DNA from: Candidatus Steffania adelgidicola
Lineage (GTDB): Bacteria > Pseudomonadota > Gammaproteobacteria > Enterobacterales > Enterobacteriaceae
Assembly: GCF_020541225.1 (NCBI RefSeq)
Contig: NZ_CP045889.1
Span: 1,208,346 to 1,272,345, forward strand
Length of the DNA stretch: 64,000 nt
Direction of reading: 5' to 3'
Shown: piece after piece, positions 25,144-34,984 of the stretch
Layout: each line of letters opens with the position of its first letter
Position numbering within the stretch: the stretch's first letter is position 1
Notes under the pieces: generated by a model
What the model was told of the DNA's origin: nothing
Seen by the model: only the letters and a program-made list of their open reading frames with translations
Database searches by the model: none
Program-made: the position numbers and the translations under genes

Positions 25144-26271
25144 TCAGGGCTGATGCGTGCACTTAAGATATTTATCACTCTGCATTTCCTGCAAGCGCGA
25201 TAAACACCGCTGATACTCAAAACGCAGCAGTTGTCCTTGGTACAACATCCTCATCGATACACTGGACCCAACCACGAGTTTTACACGGCGCTCATAAAAC
25301 TCATCTACAAGTGCCAAAAAACGGCGAGCGGTATTTTCTTGCTCGCTGTCCATTGGTTGTACATTATATATTAATACGCTATGAAAGTTTTTAGAGAGAA
25401 CAATATAGTCATTTTGACTACGTGCAGCAACACATAACTCTTTAAAATCTATTGCAATCACACCGTTATTTAAACCAAGGATTGACATCGGCCGCTGGTT
25501 GATTTTAAATACGAACACGTCGCGCTCTATTGACAGTCTCTTCCCTCCCAAATCGTGGAATATCTTCATCATTTCCCGGTCTGTCTTCTCTCCAAGAGGC
25601 GTTAGCCAAAAATTGGCCTGAGTTAAAGATTGTAATCGGTAATCTATACCGGCATCTACATTCATTACATGGCAATGACGTTTAATTAATGCAATGGTTG
25701 GCATAAAAAGAGGACGCTGTAAACCGTTCCAGTAAAGATTATCGGGTGGGGTATTAGAAGTGGTAACAAGAGTTATGCCACGATCGAATAGCGCTTGCAT
25801 TAACCTGCTAAGCAACATGGCATCAGTAATATCGGTAACAAAAAATTCATCAAAACAAAGTACGTCAATTTCGGCTTTAAATCTGTTAGCAATTATCTCT
25901 AGCGGGTCCAGGTTACCCTGTAGGCGAGTCATTTCCTCATGGAGGCGTAACATAAAACGATGAAAATGTAACCGTAACTTACGATTACCGGGTAAGTTAT
26001 AATAAAACAAATCCATGAGCCAGGTTTTCCCTCTGCCCACCCCCCCCCATATATATAATCCCTTCACAGATGTATCTATTGTACGCTTAACCTTGAATAG
26101 ACGTTTAAACAAACTAGATTTACCGCTTACTGCAGCGGTTGGTGCCGTATTTAATAACTGCTGGTGAATCCAATCTAATCGTTCAATAACAGCAGCTTGA
26201 GTGCTATCAGGCTGATGTTCTGAGTGCTCCAGGAACTTCTGATAAACAGACAACGGAGAAGTAGTTTGCAT
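25144..26271 (-). CDS. zapE: Cell division protein ZapE (AFG1-like ATPase)
   Basis: 375 residues from the ATG at 26271, exactly E. coli length; an upstream in-frame extension to 26349 is not conserved. ZapE is a Z-ring-associated ATPase. Walker A is GGVGRGKT (residues 76-83) and Walker B lies in DVLCFDEFF, followed by the TDITDAMLL sensor region. The P-loop codons contain an uninterrupted run of nine G (26040-26048 on the plus strand), unusual in such AT-rich DNA. It is divergent from zapG, as in E. coli. Confidence 0.93.
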   Translation of the reverse strand: MQTTSPLSVYQKFLEHSEHQPDSTQAAVIERLDWIHQQLLNTAPTAAVSGKSSLFKRLFKVKRTIDTSVKGLYIWGGVGRGKTWLMDLFYYNLPGNRKLRLHFHRFMLRLHEEMTRLQGNLDPLEIIANRFKAEIDVLCFDEFFVTDITDAMLLSRLMQALFDRGITLVTTSNTPPDNLYWNGLQRPLFMPTIALIKRHCHVMNVDAGIDYRLQSLTQANFWLTPLGEKTDREMMKIFHDLGGKRLSIERDVFVFKINQRPMSILGLNNGVIAIDFKELCVAARSQNDYIVLSKNFHSVLIYNVQPMDSEQENTARRFLALVDEFYERRVKLVVGSSVSMRMLYQGQLLRFEYQRCLSRLQEMQSDKYLKCTHQP

Positions 26272-26464
26272 ATGACGGATGTTTCCTAAACGGCAATAAA
26301 AAGAACATCTTAAATAGCAGTGCGATCGAATACAATAACCCAATTCCAACGATCGCTAATATATCATCATACTCTCCGGTTCCACTCATACTACATTAAC
26401 AGTTATAGTGCAGCTAACTGTATATAACGCTCTACGGGATAACAAAGTTAAAATAGGAGGTCTT

Positions 26465-26908
26465 ATGACCTGGGAATATGCACTAACTGGATTGATGATT
26501 GGTATCATTATTGGTGTTCTCGCTATGCGATTTGGTACTCATCAGATACGTCAACATCAGACGCTTCGATACGAATTAGAAAAAAGCCAAGCTGAATTAG
26601 ATGAGTATCGTAAAGAACTTACCAGTCACTTCGCTCGAAGTGCAGAATTACTAAATAATATAGCCGACAGTTACCGTCAACTTTATCAACATATGGCTAA
26701 AAGCTCTAATAGTCTTCTGCCAAATCAAAGCAGAGAAGACAATCCGTTCCACTATGCTTTACTTGAAACAGAAACAGTAGCACACGAGGAGGAAAACATA
26801 AACACAGATGTCAACACACGCGAAGGTAATGATAAAATTTCAGCAGAAAGGCAGCCACGAGATTATCCGGAAATTACCAGCGGTTTGCTGCGTACAAATC
26901 GTCACTGA
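26465..26908 (+). CDS. zapG: Z-ring associated protein ZapG (YhcB, DUF1043)
   Basis: 147 residues from ATG 26465, which follows a strong AGGAGG; the longer frame from 26408 is rejected. An N-terminal membrane anchor (YALTGLMIGIIIGVLAMRF) is followed by a coiled coil (ELEKSQAELDEYRKELTSHFA) and the conserved HMAKSSNSLLP. It is a membrane protein linking division and envelope growth in E. coli. The end retains SGLLRT, while the stretch before it is longer and more divergent than in E. coli (132 residues). Confidence 0.93.
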   Translation: MTWEYALTGLMIGIIIGVLAMRFGTHQIRQHQTLRYELEKSQAELDEYRKELTSHFARSAELLNNIADSYRQLYQHMAKSSNSLLPNQSREDNPFHYALLETETVAHEEENINTDVNTREGNDKISAERQPRDYPEITSGLLRTNRH

Positions 26909-27029
26909 TATCAATAAGGCTCTTGAGTGAACTTTTTCTTCTCCAATCAAGTTGGAATAACAATTATAATGCCCTTATCGGGTTTATACATCATGAAATC
27001 AGAGATGAAAATAAGCGAGTTAACACATA

Positions 27030-28403
27030 ATGAAAACAACACCTCTATTTAGAGTATTAGCCCTCAGTATTGGACTAAATTTACTCCTTTTTTTAGGAGT
27101 GAAGGCAGCCCTGCCAATCAAAATTGAAGGACAATCTATACCCAGCTTAGCCCCAATCCTTACGACAGTGCTGCCGGCAGTAGTGAGCATTCATGTTAAA
27201 GGCTCCCAATCAATCCTTCGCCCTATATTACCTAAAGAGTTTAGATATTTCTTCGGCGATATCCCAAGAAATAATAGTGAAATACATCAATTTGAAGAAC
27301 TAGGATTAGGTTCGGGAGTGATTATCAATGCCGAGGATGGGTATGTAATCACTAACAATCATGTTGTAAATCATGCAGACAAGATAACAATACAGCTCAA
27401 TGATGGTCGGATATTCAAGGCTAAACTTATAGGCAGAGATGAGCCGACCGATCTGGCACTGCTTCAGTTACCTTCCTTGAAAAATCTTAAGGAAATCAAG
27501 ATAGCAGACTCTGATGCCTTAAAAGTCGGAGATTTCGTGATCGCAGTCGGCAATCCATTTGGTCTTGGCCAAACGGTAACGTCTGGTATTATATCCGCCC
27601 TAGGTCGAAGAGGTCTCCATTTAGAGTCATTAGAGAATTTTATTCAGACTGACGCTTCCATGAACCGCGGTAATTCTGGAGGGGCGCTGGTTAATCTCAA
27701 CGGAGAACTCATTGGAATCAATACTGCTATTTTGGCACCCGGAGGGGGAAATATAGGTATCGGTTTTGCTATTCCCAGTAATATTGTCAAAAACCTAAGT
27801 CAGCAGATTATTAAATATGGTGAAGTAAAACGGGGGCAGCTTGGCATTAAGGGCGCTGAATTAACCGCGGACATTGCTAAAGTTTTTAATATTGAAACTG
27901 ACCAAGGCGCCTTTATTAGTGAAGTTCTACCGCATTCCGCTGCTGAAAAAGCTTGTATTAAGTCTGGAGATGTTATTATCTCAGTAGAAAATAAACCCAT
28001 CCAGAGCTTCGCTGAACTACGGGTTAAGCTCGCCACGAGTACACCCGGTCAAACGATGAAACTTGGTTTACTGCGTAACGGCAAGAGCCAAATAATACCT
28101 GTAATACTGGATGACAGTACATCTACTGTGAGTAGTAATGGAATGATTACCCCCGCATTACAAGGAGCCTCCCTCCGTAACACTTACCTAACAGACGGCA
28201 GACAGGGAATACGAGTAGAGGAGGTTCTCAAAAACTCACCAGCGGCTGAAATTGGTCTCCAACAAGATGATGTCATCATCGGGATTAATCGTGAACGGAT
28301 ACAGAGCATCAGCCAGTTCCGAAAAATACTGGAGAAAAAACCAGTGATAATAGCACTAAACATTGTGCGAGGCAATTCAAACATTTTTATATTATTGCGT
28401 TAA
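27030..28403 (+). CDS. degQ: Periplasmic serine endoprotease DegQ
   Basis: 457 residues (E. coli DegQ 455). An N-terminal signal peptide (about 1-27) is followed by a trypsin-like domain with catalytic His111 (TNNHVV), Asp141 (TDLALLQ) and Ser216 (RGNSGGAL), then two PDZ domains (from about 260 and 380). It matches DegQ rather than DegP through most of its length and sits after zapG as in E. coli. It degrades or refolds misfolded envelope proteins. Its former neighbour degS is dead just downstream. A strong terminator follows at 28414. Confidence 0.95.
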   Translation: MKTTPLFRVLALSIGLNLLLFLGVKAALPIKIEGQSIPSLAPILTTVLPAVVSIHVKGSQSILRPILPKEFRYFFGDIPRNNSEIHQFEELGLGSGVIINAEDGYVITNNHVVNHADKITIQLNDGRIFKAKLIGRDEPTDLALLQLPSLKNLKEIKIADSDALKVGDFVIAVGNPFGLGQTVTSGIISALGRRGLHLESLENFIQTDASMNRGNSGGALVNLNGELIGINTAILAPGGGNIGIGFAIPSNIVKNLSQQIIKYGEVKRGQLGIKGAELTADIAKVFNIETDQGAFISEVLPHSAAEKACIKSGDVIISVENKPIQSFAELRVKLATSTPGQTMKLGLLRNGKSQIIPVILDDSTSTVSSNGMITPALQGASLRNTYLTDGRQGIRVEEVLKNSPAAEIGLQQDDVIIGINRERIQSISQFRKILEKKPVIIALNIVRGNSNIFILLR

Positions 28404-28413
28404 TCAATGAACG

Positions 28414-28444
28414 AGGGGATGCCGATTTAGCGGCATCCCTTTCA
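28414..28444 (+). terminator. Terminator after degQ
   Basis: GGGATGCCG, loop ATTTAG, CGGCATCCC followed by TTTCATTT, 10 bp beyond the degQ stop. This is one of the few GC-rich hairpins in the non-coding DNA. Confidence 0.8.
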
Positions 28445-28488
28445 TTTATGCCCTACTTAAATTCAGTGTCAATATCTTTATTACTCTT

Positions 28489-29550
28489 ATCTTCGTAAAA
28501 TTCCTTCTTTCTGTTATTATCAATTTGATTATCCTGATAAATTATCCGGATTTTCTCTCATCTATACTCTCTTCTACCTCGCAGATAAATCTTCCTATAC
28601 TGCACTAAAGATATAATGGTAAATAGTCTACAGTTAGAGTTGTATAAAAGATACTACACATTAACATGAATCTAGATATCATATTCTGATGTAATGATAA
28701 ATAAAATAACTACATATGCATTATTGCTACAATACGAGATAGCCTAATAGCCGAAAAAATACTGAAAAATATGGAAAGGTTTTACAACTAAAAAGTACTG
28801 AACATGGAGAATGAGCATCTACTAGCGCCCTACCATGACTCTTAACTGCTCAGTCTAATTTTAGTGGGAATCTACCAATGAAGATTAGCACTCTCTATCA
28901 TCTACGATAGGTTATACTGAGAAACACTGACCATAATTAGCCTGAATCCATCAAGATAGTACTATGTTTTACAGACTGATACATGTATTAACGGACATTC
29001 TATTAGAGATGTATGCACACTTTTCGAAGCATAAACAGAATATTAACGTTTGGGGGTTTAACAAAAGTTAGTGAGAAAATGATTTACAATACTTACATGA
29101 TCGGCGGCTATGCTCACTGTTATCAGAATACAAACTAACATAACCATTATCCATCATACCTATGGCCGAAACTGTATACATGCTATATACTATTAATATG
29201 GTAATTCTAGATGAAATAAAAATACATTCAGGTGCACGAGGTACTGCTGTGTATTAATTATACACCGGCTAACTTCGTTATTAAAAATGGACCCGTTAGG
29301 TAGCGAACATGTTTTCTAAACGTATTATTGTATTAATTCATATATTAGTAAAACATAAACAATAGCAATTATTATTTAAAGATCTCTAAAATAAAAGCTC
29401 CACTTCTAACTAGAAGGATGCGGGTAGCAGTCTGTAGGGAGGTTGCTATGCACATAGCAAGACTCATTAGAAATCTCACCAACTAGAAAAAGTACAGTAA
29501 AACGATTAAGTTTCAATTAATATCCACAATGGAGAAGAAAGATCACAATG
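28489..29550 (+). pseudogene. degS: Decayed degS (site-1 protease of the sigma-E cascade)
   Basis: Begins 85 bp after degQ, as in E. coli. The first codons read IFVKFLLSVIINLI against MFVKLLRSVAIGLI of DegS, with the start codon now ATC. Further matches are TLTIISLN near 28930 (SLTDLAVLKIN), INRILTFGGLT near 29035 (TQGIISATGRIGL), EKMIYNTYMI followed by GG near 29070-29105 (RQNFLQTDASI...GGA), and FQLI near 29510. The catalytic HGNSGG motif is gone and many stops interrupt it. The total length is close to the 1068 bp of E. coli. Confidence 0.85.
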
Positions 29551-29571
29551 CTTTTTTCTCTTAGTCATACT

Positions 29572-29605
29572 TAAAAGATTAATGTTTTAAAACATTAATC
29601 TTTTA
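29572..29605. terminator. 34-bp perfect palindrome, likely bidirectional terminator between degS and mdh fossils
   Basis: Two 17-nt arms with no spacer (TAAAAGATTAATGTTTT and its exact complement). It lies about 20 bp after the degS fossil and before the end of the converging mdh fossil, the place where E. coli needs a bidirectional terminator. The stem is A/T-rich and flanked by T-rich sequence on the plus side. It has stayed perfect while both genes have decayed. Confidence 0.5.
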
Positions 29606-29689
29606 TTAATGATTTTTTATAGACTATGATGGAATTCTACTAATCAACACTGATTCTGAAAATTTCTTCTTTTTAGGAGAGAGAATGTT

Positions 29690-30670
29690 GATAAACCTTG
29701 TGTTTTGATACAGTGCTCAAGATACAACATAGCCTTATTCAATATCCTTTATAATTCCACTCAATTTATAAAATATAGGTACATATATAGCATTTCTGTG
29801 AGTTCAGACACTATTATATAGTGGACGTTCCGTGTCTTAATGTCTTTATAATAACGATTATAGAAGGTTTAAAAATGCTTTGAAACTTGTCCTATGCCCC
29901 CTAAATCCACAATCGATAGCCATCGAAAAGCAGTAAGTTAAATCATATTGAAGAGGTTTAATATTAAGTATGATCTGCTTTTATAACTTAGGATAAAAAC
30001 CCATGTCATCAAAAAAAAACCTACACCAATAGATTTATTTAATTTTTCTAGAGTTCGTTTAATTATTTCATCCAGCTTCTAATAAAGAAGCTGCTAACCT
30101 TTAAATCATTCCATGTTTTAATATCGACTCTTCTTTAAACCTAGATAATTCTATCTATCTTAGATAGGAATCACGGAATTCGATGGGTGTTATATAAGCC
30201 TATAAGCATACTGAGTTTTCATCGCTTATATGAAGCGTTGAATATTAAATTATCCTTTTATATTCCTACTATATTTATAAACACACAGCATAAACCAGTA
30301 AAATTACTGGCGTGGTATGGATGTACCATAAAGTCATTTTTTTTCATTTCAAGTACAAGACTCGGGGCTATACTTTACTGTCTGGTTAAGCTTGATCATC
30401 ATCGCTTAAATAAGTAAGTGTTTTATACTGACATACCAAAGTACTACACAGTAAATTAATATCTATGATATTATTAATGCTGTTGATTTTATGAAACTGT
30501 TAATATAAACAGAATAAAAGTCAATGGATTATATATGAAAATCAGTAAAAAAGTTATATATTACCTCTTCGTTTATCTCAGTGTCTGCTTGTCTTTATTA
30601 AAACGCGCTAGTAAAAGTATAAAAATATCCAAACGCATATCAAAACATGCTAATAAATTTATTATTAAAA
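29690..30670 (-). pseudogene. mdh: Decayed mdh (malate dehydrogenase)
   Basis: Minus-strand codons near 30300-30330 read WYIHTTPVILLVYAVCL, matching the MDH segment [21 protein letters not shown] with the NAD-contact Asn lost. Slightly further on, STLHI follows TTLDI, and near 30590 VLIKTSRH follows LLLKTQLP. Frames shift and stops are frequent. The position and orientation (converging on degS) are those of E. coli mdh, and the extent is near the expected 939 bp. The outer limits are approximate. Confidence 0.72.
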
Positions 30671-31087
30671 CAATGTTATGAACATATATAATATATATTA
30701 TAAAACCTTTTTAAGTTTTTTAAGAACTTTTTACTAGAGGTATCAAATATAATATAACCCATTATTTCAATAAACAACCTTTACTGTAAAGGTATCAAAC
30801 AGAATTAAGGTTACAACGAACTGCATCGATAGACTAGTATTCCAACACATACTCTAATGTTGCGGTATGAAATATTCACAACTACATAATGCTTCTTATA
30901 ATAAGCATTATACCATAAAAGATAATTTAAACAAAACGTGCATGAATACTATGCTAAACATTTAGTAATCATGATAATTTCTGAGAAATTGTTGTTTAAA
31001 AAAATATTTATCACAGCAATATCATTGTCTGTTATGAATTAGTTCTATGCTCGATACAAGTTACGCATTTAAAATCAATTTAATTAG
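30671..31087. other. AT-rich gap, nothing recognised
   Basis: About 420 bp between the mdh fossil and the 3' end of ribA. E. coli has argR beyond mdh, but I see no match to it. Confidence 0.4.
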
Positions 31088-31699
31088 CTATTTATCTCTT
31101 ATTAGCATCCTATTAAACAAATGCCCCATTTTAGCCGCCTTGGTATCCAGATAGCGAGTATTCTGCGGATTACGACCAACAATCAGAGGTATCCGTTCGC
31201 TAATATTAATGCCTGCTTCGATTAGACTCTCAACCTTTTGGGGATTGTTAGTCAAAAGACGTACTTTTTCCACACCCAGTAGTTTAAACATGTCAGCGCA
31301 CAGAGTGAAATCTCGTTCGTCGGCTGCAAAACCAAGCTGATGATTAGCCTCAACCGTATCAGCGCCTAAATCTTGTAGGGCGTAGGCAAGAATCTTATTC
31401 AAAAGACCTATATTACGACCTTCCTGGCGGTGGTAAAGCAAAATACCGCACTTCTCTTCAGCGATATAACTTAACGCAGCTTCCAATTGAAAGCCGCAAT
31501 CACACCGAAGACTGAAAAGAGCATCACCAGTAAGGCATTCAGAATGGACGCGCGCCGGTATCGGCACCACACCAGTAGTAACATCACCATACACCAGCGC
31601 TAGATGCTCATGTCCAGTAGCAATTTCCTCAAATCCCACCATCAGGAAATCCCCCCAGGGGGTCGGTAGTTTGGCGTCTGCCACACGTTTAAGCTGCAT
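31088..31699 (-). CDS. ribA: GTP cyclohydrolase II
   Basis: 203 residues (E. coli 196) from the ATG at 31699, which follows GGAGAG; the longer frame to 31825 is not conserved. It opens the GTP ring in the first step of riboflavin synthesis. The zinc cysteines are in [18 protein letters not shown], and the substrate loop [15 protein letters not shown] is intact. Retention suggests the symbiont makes flavins for itself or its host. Confidence 0.95.
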   Translation of the reverse strand: MQLKRVADAKLPTPWGDFLMVGFEEIATGHEHLALVYGDVTTGVVPIPARVHSECLTGDALFSLRCDCGFQLEAALSYIAEEKCGILLYHRQEGRNIGLLNKILAYALQDLGADTVEANHQLGFAADERDFTLCADMFKLLGVEKVRLLTNNPQKVESLIEAGINISERIPLIVGRNPQNTRYLDTKAAKMGHLFNRMLIRDK

Positions 31700-33580
31700 A
31701 TTGCTCTCCAAAACCAAATTAATAGCGCGCATCCTACTACCTACCGTACATTTGACCAGCATCTGAAACAGGACACGCGCCAATCGGAATTCTCTGTGTT
31801 CTATTTTTTCTAAATTCTCCACCATGACGGAACGTGTTGTATATAATCTCTTATACGGAGAGTGTTCTTTCTTTTTACATAGTCAAAGTTTCACTTTGCT
31901 ATAATTTTTCCATAAATTATAGATGGCGTTTTACTGAAAAACATAAAATTAAAAAATTATAAATTCAAGAGATAAAAATATTAATTCTCTAGGATAAAGA
32001 GAATAACATAAAAACAGAAATAATGGTTTTAAAACACAATTCACATAATTACTTGATCGAATAAAAATGCCCGTTATAAATGAATATAGGTGTTTGTTAA
32101 TACACTGCTTCACTGTTAAACATCTTTAATTTTCTTGCATTATATCAATCAAGTACAAGATCAATTATTCTGGAGATAGATATACCCTGTATCGAACTTC
32201 TCTTATGTGAGTTTTGTAATTAGTTTGATAAACTGGCCCATATAGAAATCTAACAGTCTAGAAAATCTCCAGCATTAATTAAGTTTAAAAGATTAGATAA
32301 TGATCTATATAATCTGCTTCTTATCAGAAGAAAAAGATGAAGCCAATATGGTTATTAGAATAAAATCTAATTAATATTAACAATAAAATTCCATAAATCT
32401 ACAAACCCCCTTATAAAAGGGAGAAGGCGGCTTACTAATACAAAAGTAGACATCTATACATATAATTCAGCATACTTCTTTATACCCTACCCTCCTTAAG
32501 GGCGGAGGTTGATCAAACAAAACAAAGACGACTCATAGAGTATATTGTCAAATATGGTGTATACCATAGTATTTCTCTATGTACTCTTGGAATCTTAAAG
32601 GAATTGTTAAAAAATAAGACGCAAAACATCCAGTCAAAAATAGAGACTCCGTTTATCATATATATGATGTAATGTTAATTAACTATTTTTTCTATCACTA
32701 GACTTATCTCTACCAATAAGTGGAATATATTATTCCAGCGCTTATTAATTAACACTGGCATATAATGTCATGCATAATCACGTTAATATCTATCTATTTT
32801 TATAAATGATGCTATTACACGTTTAGGAAAAACTCCGATAATCATCTATGAAGAAATTTTTCTCTGTTGTTAACATACTAGCGATTCTATCTTTCAGTAC
32901 AGATAACATGGCAGCATGTATATCAAATTTACCAGACAAACTAAAGACGGCAGTTAGATACGAACACCCATTTTCTGTGTATGAAAATACACTGTATCTT
33001 TTCAAATACTAAACTAAATCTTATAATAGGGCACGTTCGTTAATATCAATAAGTTTGTACCCCTCTCCTCCTTGAAAAAAAAGCAAATTCCTAGTTAATA
33101 AACCACTTTTATTTTAGAATCTTTACCGGATATCTTTACTGCTAATCCATTAGATCAGACAGATAATCAAAGAAACTTACAAACCATATTTGACATTAAT
33201 AAAATAAATTTAAATCAAGAAACATTCCTAGTATGGTCTGTCTATCTCAATAGACAATAACTTTCTGATGCAATGAGGTCTTTTGCAAATAAATGCACCT
33301 TCAAGCGACAAAAGAAGTGTTGAGAAGATATAATGTAATGACAGCACTTTCATTCAACGGGAGGGTTTTTAAATTATAGCGTAGAGAGATACCGTGCTCT
33401 ATATTTAGTCATTATCTCCCTAATGGTGACTAAATAAAAAAATAATACTCTATTACGCTGAAAATGTTTTGCTATCTCCACCAAATTAGTCAGAAAACGA
33501 CTGTACTCATTTAGCAATAATAACGCCATTACCGATTTCTCTCTGCTAAGAGATAAATGATTCTCAGATAAGAATCTGAG
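31700..33580. other. 1.9-kb AT-rich gap between ribA and lapB
   Basis: No intact gene. Downstream of lapB, E. coli has pyrF; weak pyrF-like runs are present near 33,290-33,532 on the minus strand but do not meet my threshold. Several short hairpins occur, such as CTCAGAT/ATCTGAG just after lapB (near 33,555) and TGTCTAT/ATAGACA near 33,240. Confidence 0.4.
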
Positions 33581-34750
33581 TTACTGTCCATCCAGACCAC
33601 GTATAGGCTTTATGGATGACCAGGATTTACATGAAGGACAATTCCAATAAATCCTCTGAGAGGTAAAACCACATTTCTGACAGTGATAACGAGGTTTAGT
33701 ATAAATCTGTTGGCCAATTATATTATATAACATCTGTAAACTTTCCTTAATAAGGCCCCCTTCTGCCTCTATAAGATAAAAATTTATCAATCGGTAAAAC
33801 ATACGCATCGTTGGATTCTGCCGCAATTGCTGATTAAGATACGTCCGCGCAACTTTAGCTCCCTCTTCACGTTCAACAACATCTGTTAGCAACAATTCAG
33901 CTAACGCGCTACCATTCTTTTCTACACACCGCCTAAGAAATGCTGCCCAAGCGCTCGGTTCATCTAAAATTTGATAACAGGTCTGTAGCATTGGCAACGT
34001 TTCGCTCACCATTTCTCGGTCTTGATCTAGCACCCGCGTCAATTCATAAACGGCGGCAGCGTAATCTTGCTGCATCATGTAAATTCTGGCACGTATAATA
34101 GACACCCGTGGACTATTTTTATCCACATCGCCTCCTTTTTTTAAAAAAAGGACAGCACGGTTCATATCATCACGGCCAAGTGCTTGAAGCGCTAACTCAC
34201 AATAAAAATGGGCAATCTCTGCTAAGCACTGCGCTTTGCCAAGCTTGACCAACTTGTTAGCGACGTCGATAGCTTTCAACCATTCACTAGTTGACTGATG
34301 GATTTTTAATAAAAGATTCAACGTACTAAAACGGAAATCATCTTCATTAAGCAACTGACTAAACATGTTTTCCGCGCGGTCATAAAACCCGGCTGCCATA
34401 TAGTCACAACCAAGCTGCTGTATCGCCAAAAGACGTTGATTCAAGGTTAAGGCAGTACTTTCTATCATCGCCTGGTGAATTCGAATAGCTCGATCAACTT
34501 CGCCACGGGAACGGAATAGATTCCCTAACATCAAATACACCTCAAGAGCGTTAGTTTCCTCTTTCAACATCTCAAGAAAAAAATCTATGGATTTATCCTG
34601 CGGATTATCAAGTAAAAAATCCATTCTAGCTACACAATCTTTAGAAAGACGATTGGTGGCCTTATGTTTATCCTGCTCCACACTCCTACACCCCATATAC
34701 CAACCATAAGCAGCAGCTAAAGGAAGCAGTAGAAACAGCAGTTCTAACAT
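33581..34750 (-). CDS. lapB: LPS assembly protein LapB (YciM)
   Basis: 389 residues, exactly E. coli length. An N-terminal membrane anchor (LLFLLLPLAAAYGWYMG) is followed by a series of TPR repeats (for example LGNLFRSRGEVDRAIRIHQ) and a C-terminal rubredoxin-like zinc domain (CQKCGF...CPSCKSW). In E. coli it brings FtsH to LpxC and so limits LPS synthesis, acting with LapA. lapA is dead immediately upstream. The survival of lapB fits the intact lpt and kds genes in this window. Confidence 0.97.
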   Translation of the reverse strand: MLELLFLLLPLAAAYGWYMGCRSVEQDKHKATNRLSKDCVARMDFLLDNPQDKSIDFFLEMLKEETNALEVYLMLGNLFRSRGEVDRAIRIHQAMIESTALTLNQRLLAIQQLGCDYMAAGFYDRAENMFSQLLNEDDFRFSTLNLLLKIHQSTSEWLKAIDVANKLVKLGKAQCLAEIAHFYCELALQALGRDDMNRAVLFLKKGGDVDKNSPRVSIIRARIYMMQQDYAAAVYELTRVLDQDREMVSETLPMLQTCYQILDEPSAWAAFLRRCVEKNGSALAELLLTDVVEREEGAKVARTYLNQQLRQNPTMRMFYRLINFYLIEAEGGLIKESLQMLYNIIGQQIYTKPRYHCQKCGFTSQRIYWNCPSCKSWSSIKPIRGLDGQ

Positions 34751-34756
34751 AATGCG

Positions 34757-34984
34757 TTATTCCTTGGGCGAAAAGGCAAGAGACTTAGTAGCGACAGCGA
34801 AAATCGTTTCTATTGGCGCACACTGCTGTTCCAGGCATTTTACCTTAAGTACAGCACACATCCATGATATAAAACTTGAAAAGCTAGAATCAGATATAGA
34901 TAAAACGCCAGATAATATATCCAGTAACACATAGCACAGTCAGTAAGTTTAACATTTAAATCCTACTTCAAACTAAAAACGCAT
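34757..34984 (-). pseudogene. lapA: Decayed lapA (yciS)
   Basis: Ends 6 bp before lapB, as in E. coli. The C-terminal codons read KVKCLEQQCAPIETIFAVA and finish KE-stop, matching KIKRLENQLSPATDVAVV and KE-stop of LapA. W-M-C-A-V-L precedes this (WLICGLF). Internal stops lie toward the start, and the reading is about 26 codons shorter than the 102 of E. coli. LapA partners LapB in E. coli. Confidence 0.78.

Noticed and set aside
32950-33535. Possible pyrF fossil downstream of lapB (minus strand, e.g. NLVEIAKHF, TIREI)
   Set aside because: Some co-linear likeness, but the implied start collides with the lapB stop and no motif of more than three identical residues is seen.
34752-34934. 60-codon plus-strand frame upstream of lapB
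   Set aside because: Antisense to the lapA fossil; no conserved features.
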